DNA of 64,000 nt from Dryocola clanedunensis_A (GCA_038405435.1 JBBYHZ010000013.1); one strand, 5' to 3'; counted from the stretch's first letter, positions 36,410 to 45,454 are shown. Translations and numbers: made by a program. The notes: a model not told the origin generated them from the sequence alone.

Positions 36410-37009
36410 ATGAAATATCTGCTCTGTGCCCTCGCGCTCTTTACGCTGCCCGTTGCGGTGAGCCGTGCAGATCCCCCATCCGACACGCCACCCGAGCTGC
36501 CTGCGGCCCCTTATTTACTGCCCGGCTCCCCCACGTTCGACCTGACTATCGCCCAGTTTCGGGAGAAGTTTAATATCGATAACCCGACGCTGCAGATTAG
36601 CGAATTTCGCTCCATCGACTCCAGCCGCGACAAAGCCAACCTGACCCGCGCGGCGAGCAAGATTAATGAAAATCTCTATGCCTCAACGGCGCTGGAGCGC
36701 GGCACGCTTAAAATCAAATCCATGCAGATGACCTGGCTGCCGATTCAGGGACCGGAGCAAAAAGCCGCGCGCGCGAAAGCAATGGAGTATATGGCCGCCC
36801 TGCTCAGGAGCTTTGCGCCGACCTACTCAAAGCAGCAAAGCCAGGAAAGATTGAGCAAGCTGCTGAGCGCGGGGAAAAACAAACGCTATCTGGCCCAGAA
36901 CGAAGGGGCTTTGCGCTATGTGGTGTCAGATAACGGTGAAAAAGGGCTAACCGTGGCTGTTGAACCGATTAAGCTGGCGCTTTCGGATAGCCTGAACAAC
37001 GGCGAATAA
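36410..37009 (+). CDS. yiiQ: Periplasmic DUF1454 protein YiiQ
   Basis: Exported protein of 199 residues with a signal peptide (MKYLLCALALFTLPVAVSRA, cleavage near residue 20) and the DUF1454 body. It has no membrane segment after the signal, so it is probably periplasmic. Function unknown. In E. coli it also lies between yiiR and tpiA. Confidence 0.9.
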   Translation: MKYLLCALALFTLPVAVSRADPPSDTPPELPAAPYLLPGSPTFDLTIAQFREKFNIDNPTLQISEFRSIDSSRDKANLTRAASKINENLYASTALERGTLKIKSMQMTWLPIQGPEQKAARAKAMEYMAALLRSFAPTYSKQQSQERLSKLLSAGKNKRYLAQNEGALRYVVSDNGEKGLTVAVEPIKLALSDSLNNGE

Positions 37010-37045
37010 ATGACAAAAAGCAAAGCCTTTCGCCCTTTGAGTCTC

Positions 37046-37092
37046 TATACTGTTTCACAGACCATGCTGCCCTCAGGGCAGCCATTTTTTAA
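37046..37092 (+). promoter_or_regulatory. tpiA promoter and leader hairpin
   Basis: A -10 TATACT at 37046-37051 sits in the same context as in the E. coli tpiA promoter. About 15 bp after it comes GCTGCCC/GGGCAGC (37066-37072 and 37076-37082) with a three-base loop and then CATTTTTT, so the leader carries a terminator-like hairpin before the tpiA ribosome site (GGAG, about 37108). Confidence 0.6.
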
Positions 37093-37118
37093 TTTGCATG
37101 ACCTTGTGGAGAATTAAA

Positions 37119-37886
37119 ATGCGACATCCTTTAGTGATGGGTAACTGGAAACTAAACGGCAGCAAGCACATGGTTCACGAGCTGATCGCGGGCCTGCGCA
37201 AAGAGCTGGCTGGCGTTGATGGTTGTGGCGTAGCAATCGCTCCTCCTACCGTCTATCTGGACCTGGCAAAACACGCCGCTTCCGGTAGCCACATCATTCT
37301 TGGTGCTCAGAACGTTGACGTGAACCTGTCTGGCGCATTCACCGGTGAAATCTCCGCTGACATGCTGAAAGATATCGGTGCTAAATACATCATCATCGGT
37401 CACTCCGAGCGCCGCACCTATCACGCTGAATCTGACGAGCAGATTGCGAAGCAGTTCGCAGTCCTGAAACAGGTCGGCCTGACCCCTGTTCTGTGCATCG
37501 GCGAAACCGACGCGGAAAACGAAGCGGGTAAAACTGAAGAAGTTTGCGCGCGCCAGATTGACGCGGTTCTGAAAACTCAGGGCGCAGCAGCATTCGAAGG
37601 CGCAGTTATCGCTTACGAACCAGTGTGGGCAATCGGTACTGGCAAATCAGCTACCCCAGCTCAGGCTCAGGCCGTGCACAAATTCATCCGCGATCACATC
37701 GCTAAAGCCGACGCAAAAGTGGCTGAACAGGTCATCATCCAGTACGGCGGTTCCGTTAACGATAAGAACGCGGCAGAACTGTTTGCCCAGCCGGACATCG
37801 ACGGCGCGCTGGTTGGCGGTGCATCCCTGAAGGCTGACGCTTTCGCGGTCATCGTTAAAGCAGCAGCAGAAGCGAAAAAAGCGTAA
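37119..37886 (+). CDS. tpiA: Triosephosphate isomerase TpiA
   Basis: Glycolytic interconversion of dihydroxyacetone phosphate and glyceraldehyde-3-phosphate. The 255-residue barrel has all active-site pieces: GNWKLNG (Lys near residue 11), IIIGHSERR (His near 95) and AYEPVWAIGTG (Glu near 167). The ATG at 37119 matches E. coli. Third-position codon use is strongly biased, as expected for a highly expressed gene. Confidence 0.98.
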   Translation: MRHPLVMGNWKLNGSKHMVHELIAGLRKELAGVDGCGVAIAPPTVYLDLAKHAASGSHIILGAQNVDVNLSGAFTGEISADMLKDIGAKYIIIGHSERRTYHAESDEQIAKQFAVLKQVGLTPVLCIGETDAENEAGKTEEVCARQIDAVLKTQGAAAFEGAVIAYEPVWAIGTGKSATPAQAQAVHKFIRDHIAKADAKVAEQVIIQYGGSVNDKNAAELFAQPDIDGALVGGASLKADAFAVIVKAAAEAKKA

Positions 37887-37900
37887 GTTTCGCTGGAATG

Positions 37901-37930
37901 AAAAAAGGCTCCCTTGCGGAGCCTTTTTTG
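37901..37930. terminator. Two-way terminator between tpiA and sbp
   Basis: AAAAAAGGCTCC/GGAGCCTTTTTT stem (37901-37912 and 37918-37929). It serves both genes; cdh, found between tpiA and sbp in K-12, is absent. Confidence 0.94.
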
Positions 37931-37946
37931 TTTGTCATACAGTAGG

Positions 37947-38936
37947 TTAGCGCTTACTGATCTGGTCGAACGTTCCGCCGTTAGAGAAGTGCTCTTTCTG
38001 GGCTTTGGTCCAGCCGCCGAATTCCTGATCGATAGTAAACAGCTTCAGTTTCGGGAAAGCGCTTTCGTATTTCTTCGCGACTTCTGCGTCGCGCGGACGA
38101 TAGTAGTTCTTCGCGGCGATCTCCTGGCCCTGCGGCGAATACAGATACTTCAGATACTCTTCGGCAACTTTCTGGGTCCCTTTCTTATCAACGACTTTGT
38201 CGACGACAGAGACGGTTGGCTCCGCCAGAATCGACTCGCTCGGCGTGACGATTTCAAATTTGTCTTTACCCAGCTCGTTGGTTGCCAGCAGCGCTTCGTT
38301 TTCCCACGCAATCAGCACGTCGCCAATCCCGCGTTCCACAAAGGTGTTCGTTGAGCCACGGGCGCCGGAATCGAGCACTTCTACGTTTTTATAGAGCGCC
38401 TTCACGAAGTCCTGAGCTTTCGCCTGGTCATTGTTGTTGTGGTGCAGGGCATAGCCCCACGCGGCAAGATAGTTCCAGCGTGCGCCACCGGAGCTTTTCG
38501 GGTTCGGGGTGATGACGGATACGCCCGGCTTAATCAGATCGTTCCAGTCATGAATTTGCTTCGGGTTACCTTTGCGCACCAGGAAAACAATGGTGGACGT
38601 GTACGGCGCGGAGTTATCCGGCAGACGCTTGATCCAGTTTTTATCAATGCGCCCGCGTTCGGCAATGGCGTCAACGTCATAGGCCAGCGCGAGGGTTACC
38701 ACGTCCGCTTCAATGCCGTTAATAACTGACGTTGCCTGTTTACCGGAGCCACCATGAGACTGGCGAATCACCACGTCGTCGCCGGTTTGCTGTTTCCAGT
38801 GTGCGCTGAAGGCCTTGTTGTACTCTTCATACAACTCGCGCGTCGGGTCGTAGGAAACGTTAAGTAGCTGAATGTCTTTCGCTAATACGCTGCCAGACGC
38901 CAAAAGTAATGTAAGTCCCACTCCCCACTTGTTCAT
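37947..38936 (-). CDS. sbp: Periplasmic sulfate-binding protein Sbp
   Basis: Delivers sulfate (and thiosulfate) to the CysAWT ABC importer. The 329-residue precursor has a signal peptide ending LASGSVLA (about residue 19); the mature part begins KDIQLLNVSYDPTRELY, a signature of the family. LAYDVDAIAERG and SSGGARWNYLAAWGYAL complete the ligand site. It is likely under CysB control, though I did not identify a site. Confidence 0.97.
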   Translation of the reverse strand: MNKWGVGLTLLLASGSVLAKDIQLLNVSYDPTRELYEEYNKAFSAHWKQQTGDDVVIRQSHGGSGKQATSVINGIEADVVTLALAYDVDAIAERGRIDKNWIKRLPDNSAPYTSTIVFLVRKGNPKQIHDWNDLIKPGVSVITPNPKSSGGARWNYLAAWGYALHHNNNDQAKAQDFVKALYKNVEVLDSGARGSTNTFVERGIGDVLIAWENEALLATNELGKDKFEIVTPSESILAEPTVSVVDKVVDKKGTQKVAEEYLKYLYSPQGQEIAAKNYYRPRDAEVAKKYESAFPKLKLFTIDQEFGGWTKAQKEHFSNGGTFDQISKR

Positions 38937-39043
38937 CGCACGCTCTCTTATTTACTTTGATGAACTCAGCCTGCCAGAAAGTTATCCATTGATTAAAGAA
39001 TAAAAAAAGATTGGCTATAACCATGGGGAATATAGAGGCGCAT

Positions 39044-39068
39044 AAAAAAGGCCGGGTTTCCCCGGCCT
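39044..39068 (-). terminator. pfkA terminator
   Basis: GGCCGGG/CCCGGCC stem (39050-39056 and 39061-39067), with a T run on the minus strand. Confidence 0.93.
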
Positions 39069-39083
39069 CATCAGAAAGCTGAA

Positions 39084-40046
39084 TTAGTACAGCTTCTTGG
39101 CGCAGTCCAGCCAGTCACCTTTGAACGGACGCTTCATGCTTTCGATAGCGTCGATGATGTCGTGGTGAACCAGCTTCTCGTTCTGGATGCCGACACAGCG
39201 ACCGCCGTGGCCTTCCAGCAGAAGCTCAATGGAGTAAGCGCCCATGCGGGAAGCCAGGATGCGGTCGTAAGCAACCGGGGAACCACCGCGCTGGATATGG
39301 CCCAGGACGGTTGCGCGGGTTTCGCGCTTGGTTTCTGTCTCGATGTACTGAGCCAGTTCGTCGATGTCGCAGATGTGCTCGGTAATCGCCACGATAGCGT
39401 GTTTTTTACCCTTCGCGATGCCCGCTTTGATTTCAGCAACCAGGTCTTCACGGTTAAACTCGACTTCCGGCAGGACAACAAACTCACAGCCACCGGCAAT
39501 GGATGCAGCCAGAGTCAGATCGCCGCAGTAGCGACCCATAACTTCTACGATAGAGATACGCTGGTGGGATGAAGAGGTATCACGCAGGCGGTCGATGGCT
39601 TCGACCACTGTTTCCAGCGCGGTGAAGAAACCAATGGTGTAGTCGGTGCCTTTGATGTCGTTATCAATGGTGCCCGGCAGGCCGATGCACGGGAAGCCCA
39701 TCTCGGTCAGGCGCTTGGCACCCATGTAGGAGCCGTCGCCGCCGATAACAACCAGCGCATCAATCCCGCGTTTTTTGAGGTTTTCGATAGCAACCGCGCG
39801 GATTTTCTCATCGCGGAACTCTGGGAAACGAGCAGAGCCCAGGAACGTACCGCCACGGTTAATCATGTCGGAGACGCTGTAGCGGTCCAGATTGACCATA
39901 CGGTCTTCGTACAGGCCCAGGTAGCCATCATAAACACCCGCAACTTCCAGACCTTCTGACAAAGCTGCACGAACCACACCGCGAATCGCCGCGTTCATGC
40001 CCGGCGCATCACCGCCACTCGTCAACACACCAATTTTTTTGATCAT
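39084..40046 (-). CDS. pfkA: 6-phosphofructokinase I PfkA
   Basis: Main ATP-dependent phosphofructokinase of glycolysis, activated by ADP and inhibited by PEP. The 320-residue protein has the ATP motif LTSGGDAPGMNAAIRG, the catalytic GTIDNDIKGTD (Asp near 128) and MGRYCGDLTL. Length equals E. coli PfkA. Confidence 0.98.
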   Translation of the reverse strand: MIKKIGVLTSGGDAPGMNAAIRGVVRAALSEGLEVAGVYDGYLGLYEDRMVNLDRYSVSDMINRGGTFLGSARFPEFRDEKIRAVAIENLKKRGIDALVVIGGDGSYMGAKRLTEMGFPCIGLPGTIDNDIKGTDYTIGFFTALETVVEAIDRLRDTSSSHQRISIVEVMGRYCGDLTLAASIAGGCEFVVLPEVEFNREDLVAEIKAGIAKGKKHAIVAITEHICDIDELAQYIETETKRETRATVLGHIQRGGSPVAYDRILASRMGAYSIELLLEGHGGRCVGIQNEKLVHHDIIDAIESMKRPFKGDWLDCAKKLY

Positions 40047-40232
40047 GACTACCTCTAAACTTTGAATGCAAAATTAATCCTGTTGCCGGAAACAGCCTAC
40101 GGGCAAACCGAGGCATCGACTCTGCTGCAAATAGTATAACAACCGCTTCCAGCTGAATTGATTCAGGTCAGGCCAATTAGCGGTAAATGTATCCAAAAAA
40201 TGCCGCCGATGTCTGCTTTTCTACAACGTTAA

Positions 40233-41135
40233 TTACCGCTCAAACTGCCCTTGCTGCCCTGTCGGGACGACCGAGCAGGGATCCTGGTGAATAATCACAT
40301 CCGAACCAGGGAAGCGATGCAGGATCGCCTGTTCCACCTGTTCGGCAATCACGTGTGCCTGAACAAGCGGTAAATTGTCTTCCATTTCGATATGAATCTG
40401 AATAAAGCGGGTCGGCCCTGACTGCCGCGTTCGTAAATCGTGCGCCCCACGCACCCCCGGCCACGACGTGACAATATCGATAATGGCCTGGTGCTCCGAC
40501 TCGGGCAGAGCGCGATCTAACAGTGACTGAACGGCCTCGTGGCCCATGCGGATCGCGTTATACAAAATATAGACGCCGATCCCTAATGCAAACAATGAAT
40601 CAGCCCGATGCCAGCCATACCAGGATAACGCCAGCGCCACCAGAATCGCACCGTTCATCATAACATCAGACTGATAATGAAGCATGTCGGCCCGTACCGC
40701 CTGGCTTTGTGTTTTTCTTACCACCCAGCGCTGGAAGGTGACCAGAATCAGCGTGCTTACCAGCGCAATAACCGTCACCACGATACCCACCACAGGTTGT
40801 TTCATCGGGGACGGTTCGGCCAGATGCTGAATCCCCGTCAGGAACAGAAACAGCGCAGATCCCGAAATAAACATGCTTTGCGCCAGCGCCGCCAGAGATT
40901 CTGCTTTACCGTGGCCGAACGTGTGCTCTTCGTCTGCGGGCTGCAGAGAATAACGGACGACCAGAAGGTTGGTCAGCGAGGCAGCAATATCCACCAGCGA
41001 GTCCACCAGAGCCGCCAGAATACTGACCGAGCCGGTATACCACCACGCGAAAATTTTGATCAAAAGTAACAGCGATGCCATTACCGTTGCAGCGATCGCC
41101 GCACGGCTGACCAGCTGCCCATACTGTTGATTCAT
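40233..41135 (-). CDS. fieF: Cation-efflux pump FieF
   Basis: Proton-driven exporter of ferrous iron and zinc of the cation diffusion facilitator family. The 300-residue protein has six membrane segments, the metal-site motifs ALVDSLVDIAAS (about 42-53) and HYQSDVMMN (about 153-161), and a cytoplasmic C-terminal metal-binding domain. Transcribed in the same direction as pfkA and cpxP, but with gaps of about 120-190 bp suggesting its own promoter. Confidence 0.96.
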   Translation of the reverse strand: MNQQYGQLVSRAAIAATVMASLLLLIKIFAWWYTGSVSILAALVDSLVDIAASLTNLLVVRYSLQPADEEHTFGHGKAESLAALAQSMFISGSALFLFLTGIQHLAEPSPMKQPVVGIVVTVIALVSTLILVTFQRWVVRKTQSQAVRADMLHYQSDVMMNGAILVALALSWYGWHRADSLFALGIGVYILYNAIRMGHEAVQSLLDRALPESEHQAIIDIVTSWPGVRGAHDLRTRQSGPTRFIQIHIEMEDNLPLVQAHVIAEQVEQAILHRFPGSDVIIHQDPCSVVPTGQQGQFER

Positions 41136-41192
41136 AGGGGCTCCAACAAATTAATGCTGGCTAGTATAGCGGATTCATCTGAACGTTAAGGC

Positions 41193-41250
41193 AAAAAAAA
41201 CCCCGCCTTGTGGGCGGGGAAGACAGGGATGGTGTCTATGGCAAGGAAAA
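41193..41250 (-). ncRNA. cpxQ: CpxQ small RNA from the cpxP 3' end
   Basis: On the minus strand, TTTTCCTTGCCATAGACACC (from about 41250) is followed by ATCCCTGTCTT and a CCCCGCC/GGCGGGG terminator stem (41213-41219 and 41201-41207) with eight U residues. This matches CpxQ, an Hfq-binding RNA cut from cpxP mRNA by RNase E that represses inner-membrane protein synthesis. The seed part is conserved while the terminator loop differs from K-12. The same hairpin ends cpxP. Confidence 0.88.
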
Positions 41251-41258
41251 CAGGGTTG

Positions 41259-41771
41259 TTACTGGTTACTACGGGTACTGCTACTACTCAGTGCCTGCAA
41301 CGAGGTACTCCGCTGCAGATCCGCAAGCTCACGAAACTGATTCATGCGCTGCTGGTGTTTGTCGTTCAAAACGGCCTGCTGTTCAGGCGTTAACAGGCGG
41401 TACATTTGATTGCGCACTTTCGCCATTTCAACCTGGCGAGTAACCTGTTCTTGTGCCATTTTTTCTGCCTGAGCACGTACGGCCGTTTCGTCAAAATTTT
41501 CAGCGGTGACCAGATTATGCATGGTCTCCATTTCGTTAACGTTCACAGGTGGGCTATCATGCCTTGCCCGTTGCATAAGGTCGCGCATTTGCTGACGCTG
41601 CTGCTCGGTCAGATTAATGCCGTCAAACATATTGCTGCTTTGAATACCATTACGCTTTACTAGCTCTTCGCCGTTATGCCAGTTATCGCTGGTCGTTAAT
41701 CCTGTGGCCTGGCTGGACAGGGTAACGAATGCCAGTGTTGAGGCCATGACAGCAGCGGTAACATTACGCAT
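41259..41771 (-). CDS. cpxP: Periplasmic Cpx repressor CpxP
   Basis: Chaperone-like protein that damps CpxA signalling and hands misfolded pilins to DegP. The 170-residue precursor has a signal peptide (about 1-22) and two LTxxQ motifs, INLTEQQRQQMRDL and LLTPEQQAVLNDKH. I chose the ATG at 41771, seven bases after GGGAG; a GTG at 41774 would add one residue. It is divergent from cpxRA with a CpxR site between them. Confidence 0.96.
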   Translation of the reverse strand: MRNVTAAVMASTLAFVTLSSQATGLTTSDNWHNGEELVKRNGIQSSNMFDGINLTEQQRQQMRDLMQRARHDSPPVNVNEMETMHNLVTAENFDETAVRAQAEKMAQEQVTRQVEMAKVRNQMYRLLTPEQQAVLNDKHQQRMNQFRELADLQRSTSLQALSSSSTRSNQ

Positions 41772-41851
41772 CACTTGCTCCCGAAATCTTGTGTGCTGCG
41801 ATTCAACGAGAGCCAGTCTACGATTCCCGCTGCAAACAAGCGTCAGGGGGT

Positions 41852-41866
41852 GTAAAACAACGTAAA
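41852..41866. promoter_or_regulatory. CpxR box between cpxP and cpxR
   Basis: GTAAA-acaac-GTAAA matches the CpxR consensus (two GTAAA half-sites 5 bp apart) exactly and occupies the same place as in E. coli. It should activate cpxP strongly and cpxRA as a feedback loop. Confidence 0.94.
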
Positions 41867-41921
41867 GTCATGGATTAGCGCGCCTTGATGACGTAATTTC
41901 TGCCTCGGAGGTAATTTAACA

Positions 41922-42620
41922 ATGAATAAAATTCTGCTAGTTGATGATGACCGAGAGCTTACTTCCCTGTTGAAGGAACTGCTCGACATGGAAGGTTTTA
42001 ACGTAACGGTCGCCCACGACGGCGAACAAGCGTTGGAGCTTTTGGACGACAGCATCGACCTGTTATTGCTCGACGTGATGATGCCGAAAAAGAACGGCAT
42101 CGATACTTTGAAAGAGCTTCGCCAGACACACCAGACACCTGTCATTATGCTGACCGCACGCGGAAGCGAGCTGGACCGCGTTCTGGGCCTTGAACTGGGC
42201 GCAGATGACTATCTCCCTAAACCTTTTAACGATCGTGAGCTGGTGGCCCGTATACGCGCTATTTTGCGCCGTTCCCACTGGAGCGAGCAGCAGCAAAACA
42301 GCGACAACGGATCGCCAACGGTTGAAGTCGACGGACTGAGCCTGAACCCTGGCCGCCAGGAAGCCAGCTTTGACGGCATGGCGCTGGATTTGACCGGTAC
42401 CGAATTCACCCTGTTGTATCTGCTGGCCCAGCATTTAGGCCAGGTTGTTTCCCGCGAACATCTGAGTCAGGAAGTTTTAGGGAAGCGTCTGACGCCGTTT
42501 GACCGTGCCATCGATATGCATATTTCCAACCTGCGCCGCAAATTGCCTGACCGTAAAGACGGGCATCCGTGGTTCAAAACCCTGCGTGGCCGTGGCTATC
42601 TGATGGTCTCCGCTTCATGA
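41922..42620 (+). CDS. cpxR: Envelope-stress response regulator CpxR
   Basis: OmpR-family regulator of the Cpx response. The 232-residue protein has a receiver domain with the acidic pocket VDDD (7-10), phosphoacceptor D51 in LLLDVMMP and K in YLPKPF, then a C-terminal winged helix (TGTEFTLLYLLAQH; SNLRRKLPDRKD). Its stop overlaps the cpxA start (ATGA), so the pair is translationally coupled. Confidence 0.98.
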   Translation: MNKILLVDDDRELTSLLKELLDMEGFNVTVAHDGEQALELLDDSIDLLLLDVMMPKKNGIDTLKELRQTHQTPVIMLTARGSELDRVLGLELGADDYLPKPFNDRELVARIRAILRRSHWSEQQQNSDNGSPTVEVDGLSLNPGRQEASFDGMALDLTGTEFTLLYLLAQHLGQVVSREHLSQEVLGKRLTPFDRAIDMHISNLRRKLPDRKDGHPWFKTLRGRGYLMVSAS

Positions 42621-43993
42621 TAAGTAGCCTTACCGCGCGTATTTTTGCCATCTTCTGGTTGACGCTGGCGCTGGTGCTGATGCTGGTACTGATGCTGCCG
42701 AAGCTGGATTCGCGTCAGATGACCGAGCTGATGGAAAATGAGCAACGTCAAGGCACGATGATCGAACAGCACGTCGAGGCGGAGCTCGAAAACGACCCGC
42801 CGAATGACCTGATGTGGTGGCGCCGACTGTTCCGGGCCATCGACAAGTGGGCACCTCCTGGCCAGCGTCTGCTGCTGGTCACCAGCGAAGGGCGTGTCAT
42901 TGGCGCCCAGCGCAACGAAATGCAGATTATCCGTAACTTTATCGGCCAGTCTGACAACTCCGATCATCCGCAAAAGAAAAAGTATGGTCGCGTTGAGCTG
43001 GTGGGGCCGTTTTCCGTGCGTGACGGGGAAGACAACTACCAGCTGTATCTGATTCGCCCGGCAAGCAGCTCCCAGTCTGACTTTATCAACCTGCTGTTTG
43101 ACAGGCCGCTCCTGCTGCTGATTGTTACCATGCTGGTCAGCTCTCCGCTGCTGCTCTGGCTCGCCTGGAGCCTGGCAAAACCCGCTCGTAAGCTGAAAAA
43201 CGCCGCGGACGAGGTTGCCCAGGGGAATTTACGCCAGCATCCGGAGCTGGAATCCGGGCCGCAGGAATTTCTTGCCGCAGGGGCCAGCTTTAACCAGATG
43301 GTGATGGCGCTTGAAAGAATGATGACCACCCAGCAGCGGCTGCTGTCGGATATATCTCACGAACTGCGCACGCCGCTGACCCGCCTGCAGCTGGGCACCG
43401 CCCTGCTGCGTCGTAAGGCCGGGGAAAGCAAAGAGCTGGAGCGTATTGAAACCGAAGCGCAGCGCCTGGACGGTATGATTAACGATCTGCTGGTCATGTC
43501 CCGCAACCAGCAGAAAAACGCGCTGGCAAGCGAGACGATGAAGGCGAATCAAATCTGGTCAGAAGTGCTGGATAACGCCGCCTTCGAAGCCGAGCAGATG
43601 GGTAAATCGCTGGAGGTCACCTATCCGCCGGGGCCGTGGCTGCTGTACGGCAACCCGAACTCGCTGGAAAGCGCGCTGGAAAACATTGTTCGTAACGCCC
43701 TGCGCTACTCGCATACGAAAATAGCCGTTAATTTCTCTGTCGATAACCAGGGAATTACCGCAACCGTAGACGATGATGGTCCAGGCGTGAGTCCGGAAGA
43801 CCGCGAACAGATCTTCCGTCCGTTCTACCGTACGGATGAGGCAAGGGACCGTGAGTCTGGCGGTACCGGTTTAGGCCTCGCCATCGTGGAAACCGCCGTT
43901 CAGCAGCACCGTGGCTGGGTGAAAGCCGAAGACAGCCCGCTGGGCGGCCTGAGGCTGGTCATCTGGCTGCCGCTGTACCACCGCAGCAAGTAA
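42617..43993 (+). CDS. cpxA: Envelope-stress sensor kinase CpxA
   Basis: Inner-membrane histidine kinase/phosphatase. The 458-residue protein has two membrane segments (about 7-28 and 164-185) flanking a periplasmic sensor, a HAMP region, the phosphorylated His248 in SDISHELRTPLTRL, and N, G1 and G2 boxes (NIVRNALRYS; DDDGPGVSPEDR; GGTGLGLAIV). The ATG at 42617 overlaps the cpxR stop. A terminator follows and trmL is next, unlike in E. coli. Confidence 0.98.
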   Translation: MISSLTARIFAIFWLTLALVLMLVLMLPKLDSRQMTELMENEQRQGTMIEQHVEAELENDPPNDLMWWRRLFRAIDKWAPPGQRLLLVTSEGRVIGAQRNEMQIIRNFIGQSDNSDHPQKKKYGRVELVGPFSVRDGEDNYQLYLIRPASSSQSDFINLLFDRPLLLLIVTMLVSSPLLLWLAWSLAKPARKLKNAADEVAQGNLRQHPELESGPQEFLAAGASFNQMVMALERMMTTQQRLLSDISHELRTPLTRLQLGTALLRRKAGESKELERIETEAQRLDGMINDLLVMSRNQQKNALASETMKANQIWSEVLDNAAFEAEQMGKSLEVTYPPGPWLLYGNPNSLESALENIVRNALRYSHTKIAVNFSVDNQGITATVDDDGPGVSPEDREQIFRPFYRTDEARDRESGGTGLGLAIVETAVQQHRGWVKAEDSPLGGLRLVIWLPLYHRSK

Positions 43994-44000
43994 CGTATCG

Positions 44001-44026
44001 AACAGGCCCGTTCGGGCCTGTTTTCA
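44001..44026 (+). terminator. cpxRA terminator
   Basis: AACAGGCCC/GGGCCTGTT stem (44001-44009 and 44014-44022) with a GTTC loop, then a T run. Confidence 0.92.
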
Positions 44027-44072
44027 TCCGCCACAAATTGCTATTCTGCGCGCCTCATCCAGTGGGGGTTGT

Positions 44073-44546
44073 ATGCTGAATATCGTCTTGTTTGAACCTG
44101 AAATCCCGCCGAACACCGGCAACATCATCCGTCTTTGTGCCAATACCGGCTTCCGGCTGCATATCATCGAACCAACGGGGTTTGGCTGGGACGATAAGCG
44201 GCTGCGTCGTGCGGGTCTGGATTACCACGAGTTTGCCGCCGTTAACCGGCATGTGAACTACAGCGCATTTCTGGAAGCGGAAAATCCCCAGCGCCTGTTT
44301 GCTCTAACCACCAAAGGCACACCGGCCCATAGCGCGGTGAGCTATCTGGACGGGGACTATCTGGTCTTTGGTCCGGAAACACGCGGGCTGCCCGCAGCCA
44401 TTCTGGACGCGCTGCCGCCGGGACAAAAAATTCGAATTCCGATGATGCCGGACAGCCGCAGCATGAACCTGTCTAATGCGGTGTCGGTGGTGGTGTATGA
44501 AGCGTGGCGCCAGCTTGGTTATCCAGGCGCCGTGCTGAGAAGCTAA
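44073..44546 (+). CDS. trmL: tRNA 2'-O-methyltransferase TrmL
   Basis: SPOUT-family enzyme methylating the wobble ribose of tRNA-Leu isoacceptors. The 157-residue protein has the three SPOUT motifs: PPNTGNIIRLCANTG, FGPETRGLP and SMNLSNAVSVVVYEAW. Its end overlaps the cysE stop on the other strand by 4 bp. Confidence 0.96.
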   Translation: MLNIVLFEPEIPPNTGNIIRLCANTGFRLHIIEPTGFGWDDKRLRRAGLDYHEFAAVNRHVNYSAFLEAENPQRLFALTTKGTPAHSAVSYLDGDYLVFGPETRGLPAAILDALPPGQKIRIPMMPDSRSMNLSNAVSVVVYEAWRQLGYPGAVLRS

Positions 44547-45364
44547 ATTCCGTCGCCGTACTCAAAGCCGCCGTTGGCACCGTTGAAGTGCTGATCCATG
44601 TCGATGGCGGGCTTGTCGCTCTCCGGTTTACCGACGATGCGAGCAGGCACGCCAGCAGCGGTTGTATGCGGCGGGACCGGCTGTAGCACCACGGAACCTG
44701 CGCCAATCTTAGCCCCCCGCCCAACCTCGATATTGCCGAGGATTTTCGCCCCGGCGCCAATCATCACCCCTTCACGGATCTTAGGATGGCGGTCGCCGCT
44801 GGTTTTGCCGGTACCGCCCAGGGTGACCGACTGCAGAATCGACACGTCGTTTTCGACGATAGCCGTTTCACCAATCACGATGCCCGTGGCGTGGTCGAGC
44901 ATAATCCCGCAGCCAATTTTTGCCGCCGGGTGGATATCGACCTGAAAGGAGACGGAAACCTGGTTTTGCAGGAAAATAGCCAGCGCCCGGCGCCCCTCGT
45001 TCCACAACCAGTGGCCGATACGATAGGCCTGAAGCGCATGAAAACCCTTCAGGTAAAGCAAGGGGGTGGAATATTTGTCCACCGCCGGGTCACGGGTGCG
45101 GACGGCCTGAATATCGCAGGCGGCAGAAGCAACTAACTGCGGCTCTGCCGCATAAGCTTCTTCCACCACTTCACGAATGGCAATGGCGGGCATGATTGAA
45201 GAGGCCAGCTTATTTGCGAGCATGTAGCTCAGGGCGCTGCCCAGATTTTCGTGCTTGAGGAGAGTCGCGTGGTAAAAACTGGCCAACATTGGTTCACAAT
45301 CGGCAAGCGCTCGCGCTTCGGCTTTAATGTTGTTCCACACCAGATCCAGTTCTTCAGACGACAT
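44543..45364 (-). CDS. cysE: Serine acetyltransferase CysE
   Basis: Makes O-acetylserine, the first step of cysteine synthesis; feedback-inhibited by cysteine. The 273-residue protein has the helical N-terminal domain and a left-handed beta-helix of hexapeptide repeats (IMLDHATGIVIGETA; GVMIGAGAKILGNI), and ends EYGDGI, the tail that docks into CysK. The ATG at 45364 gives MSSEELDLVWNN as in E. coli. It lies 90 bp after gpsA. Confidence 0.97.
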   Translation of the reverse strand: MSSEELDLVWNNIKAEARALADCEPMLASFYHATLLKHENLGSALSYMLANKLASSIMPAIAIREVVEEAYAAEPQLVASAACDIQAVRTRDPAVDKYSTPLLYLKGFHALQAYRIGHWLWNEGRRALAIFLQNQVSVSFQVDIHPAAKIGCGIMLDHATGIVIGETAIVENDVSILQSVTLGGTGKTSGDRHPKIREGVMIGAGAKILGNIEVGRGAKIGAGSVVLQPVPPHTTAAGVPARIVGKPESDKPAIDMDQHFNGANGGFEYGDGI

Positions 45365-45454
45365 TGCTCTCTCCAGACAGAAAACAGCGCCCGGCACAGG
45401 CTGGCCGGGACGCTTCAGTTTTGCGGTTGCATTGTTCCCTCAGGCGCAACTAAG

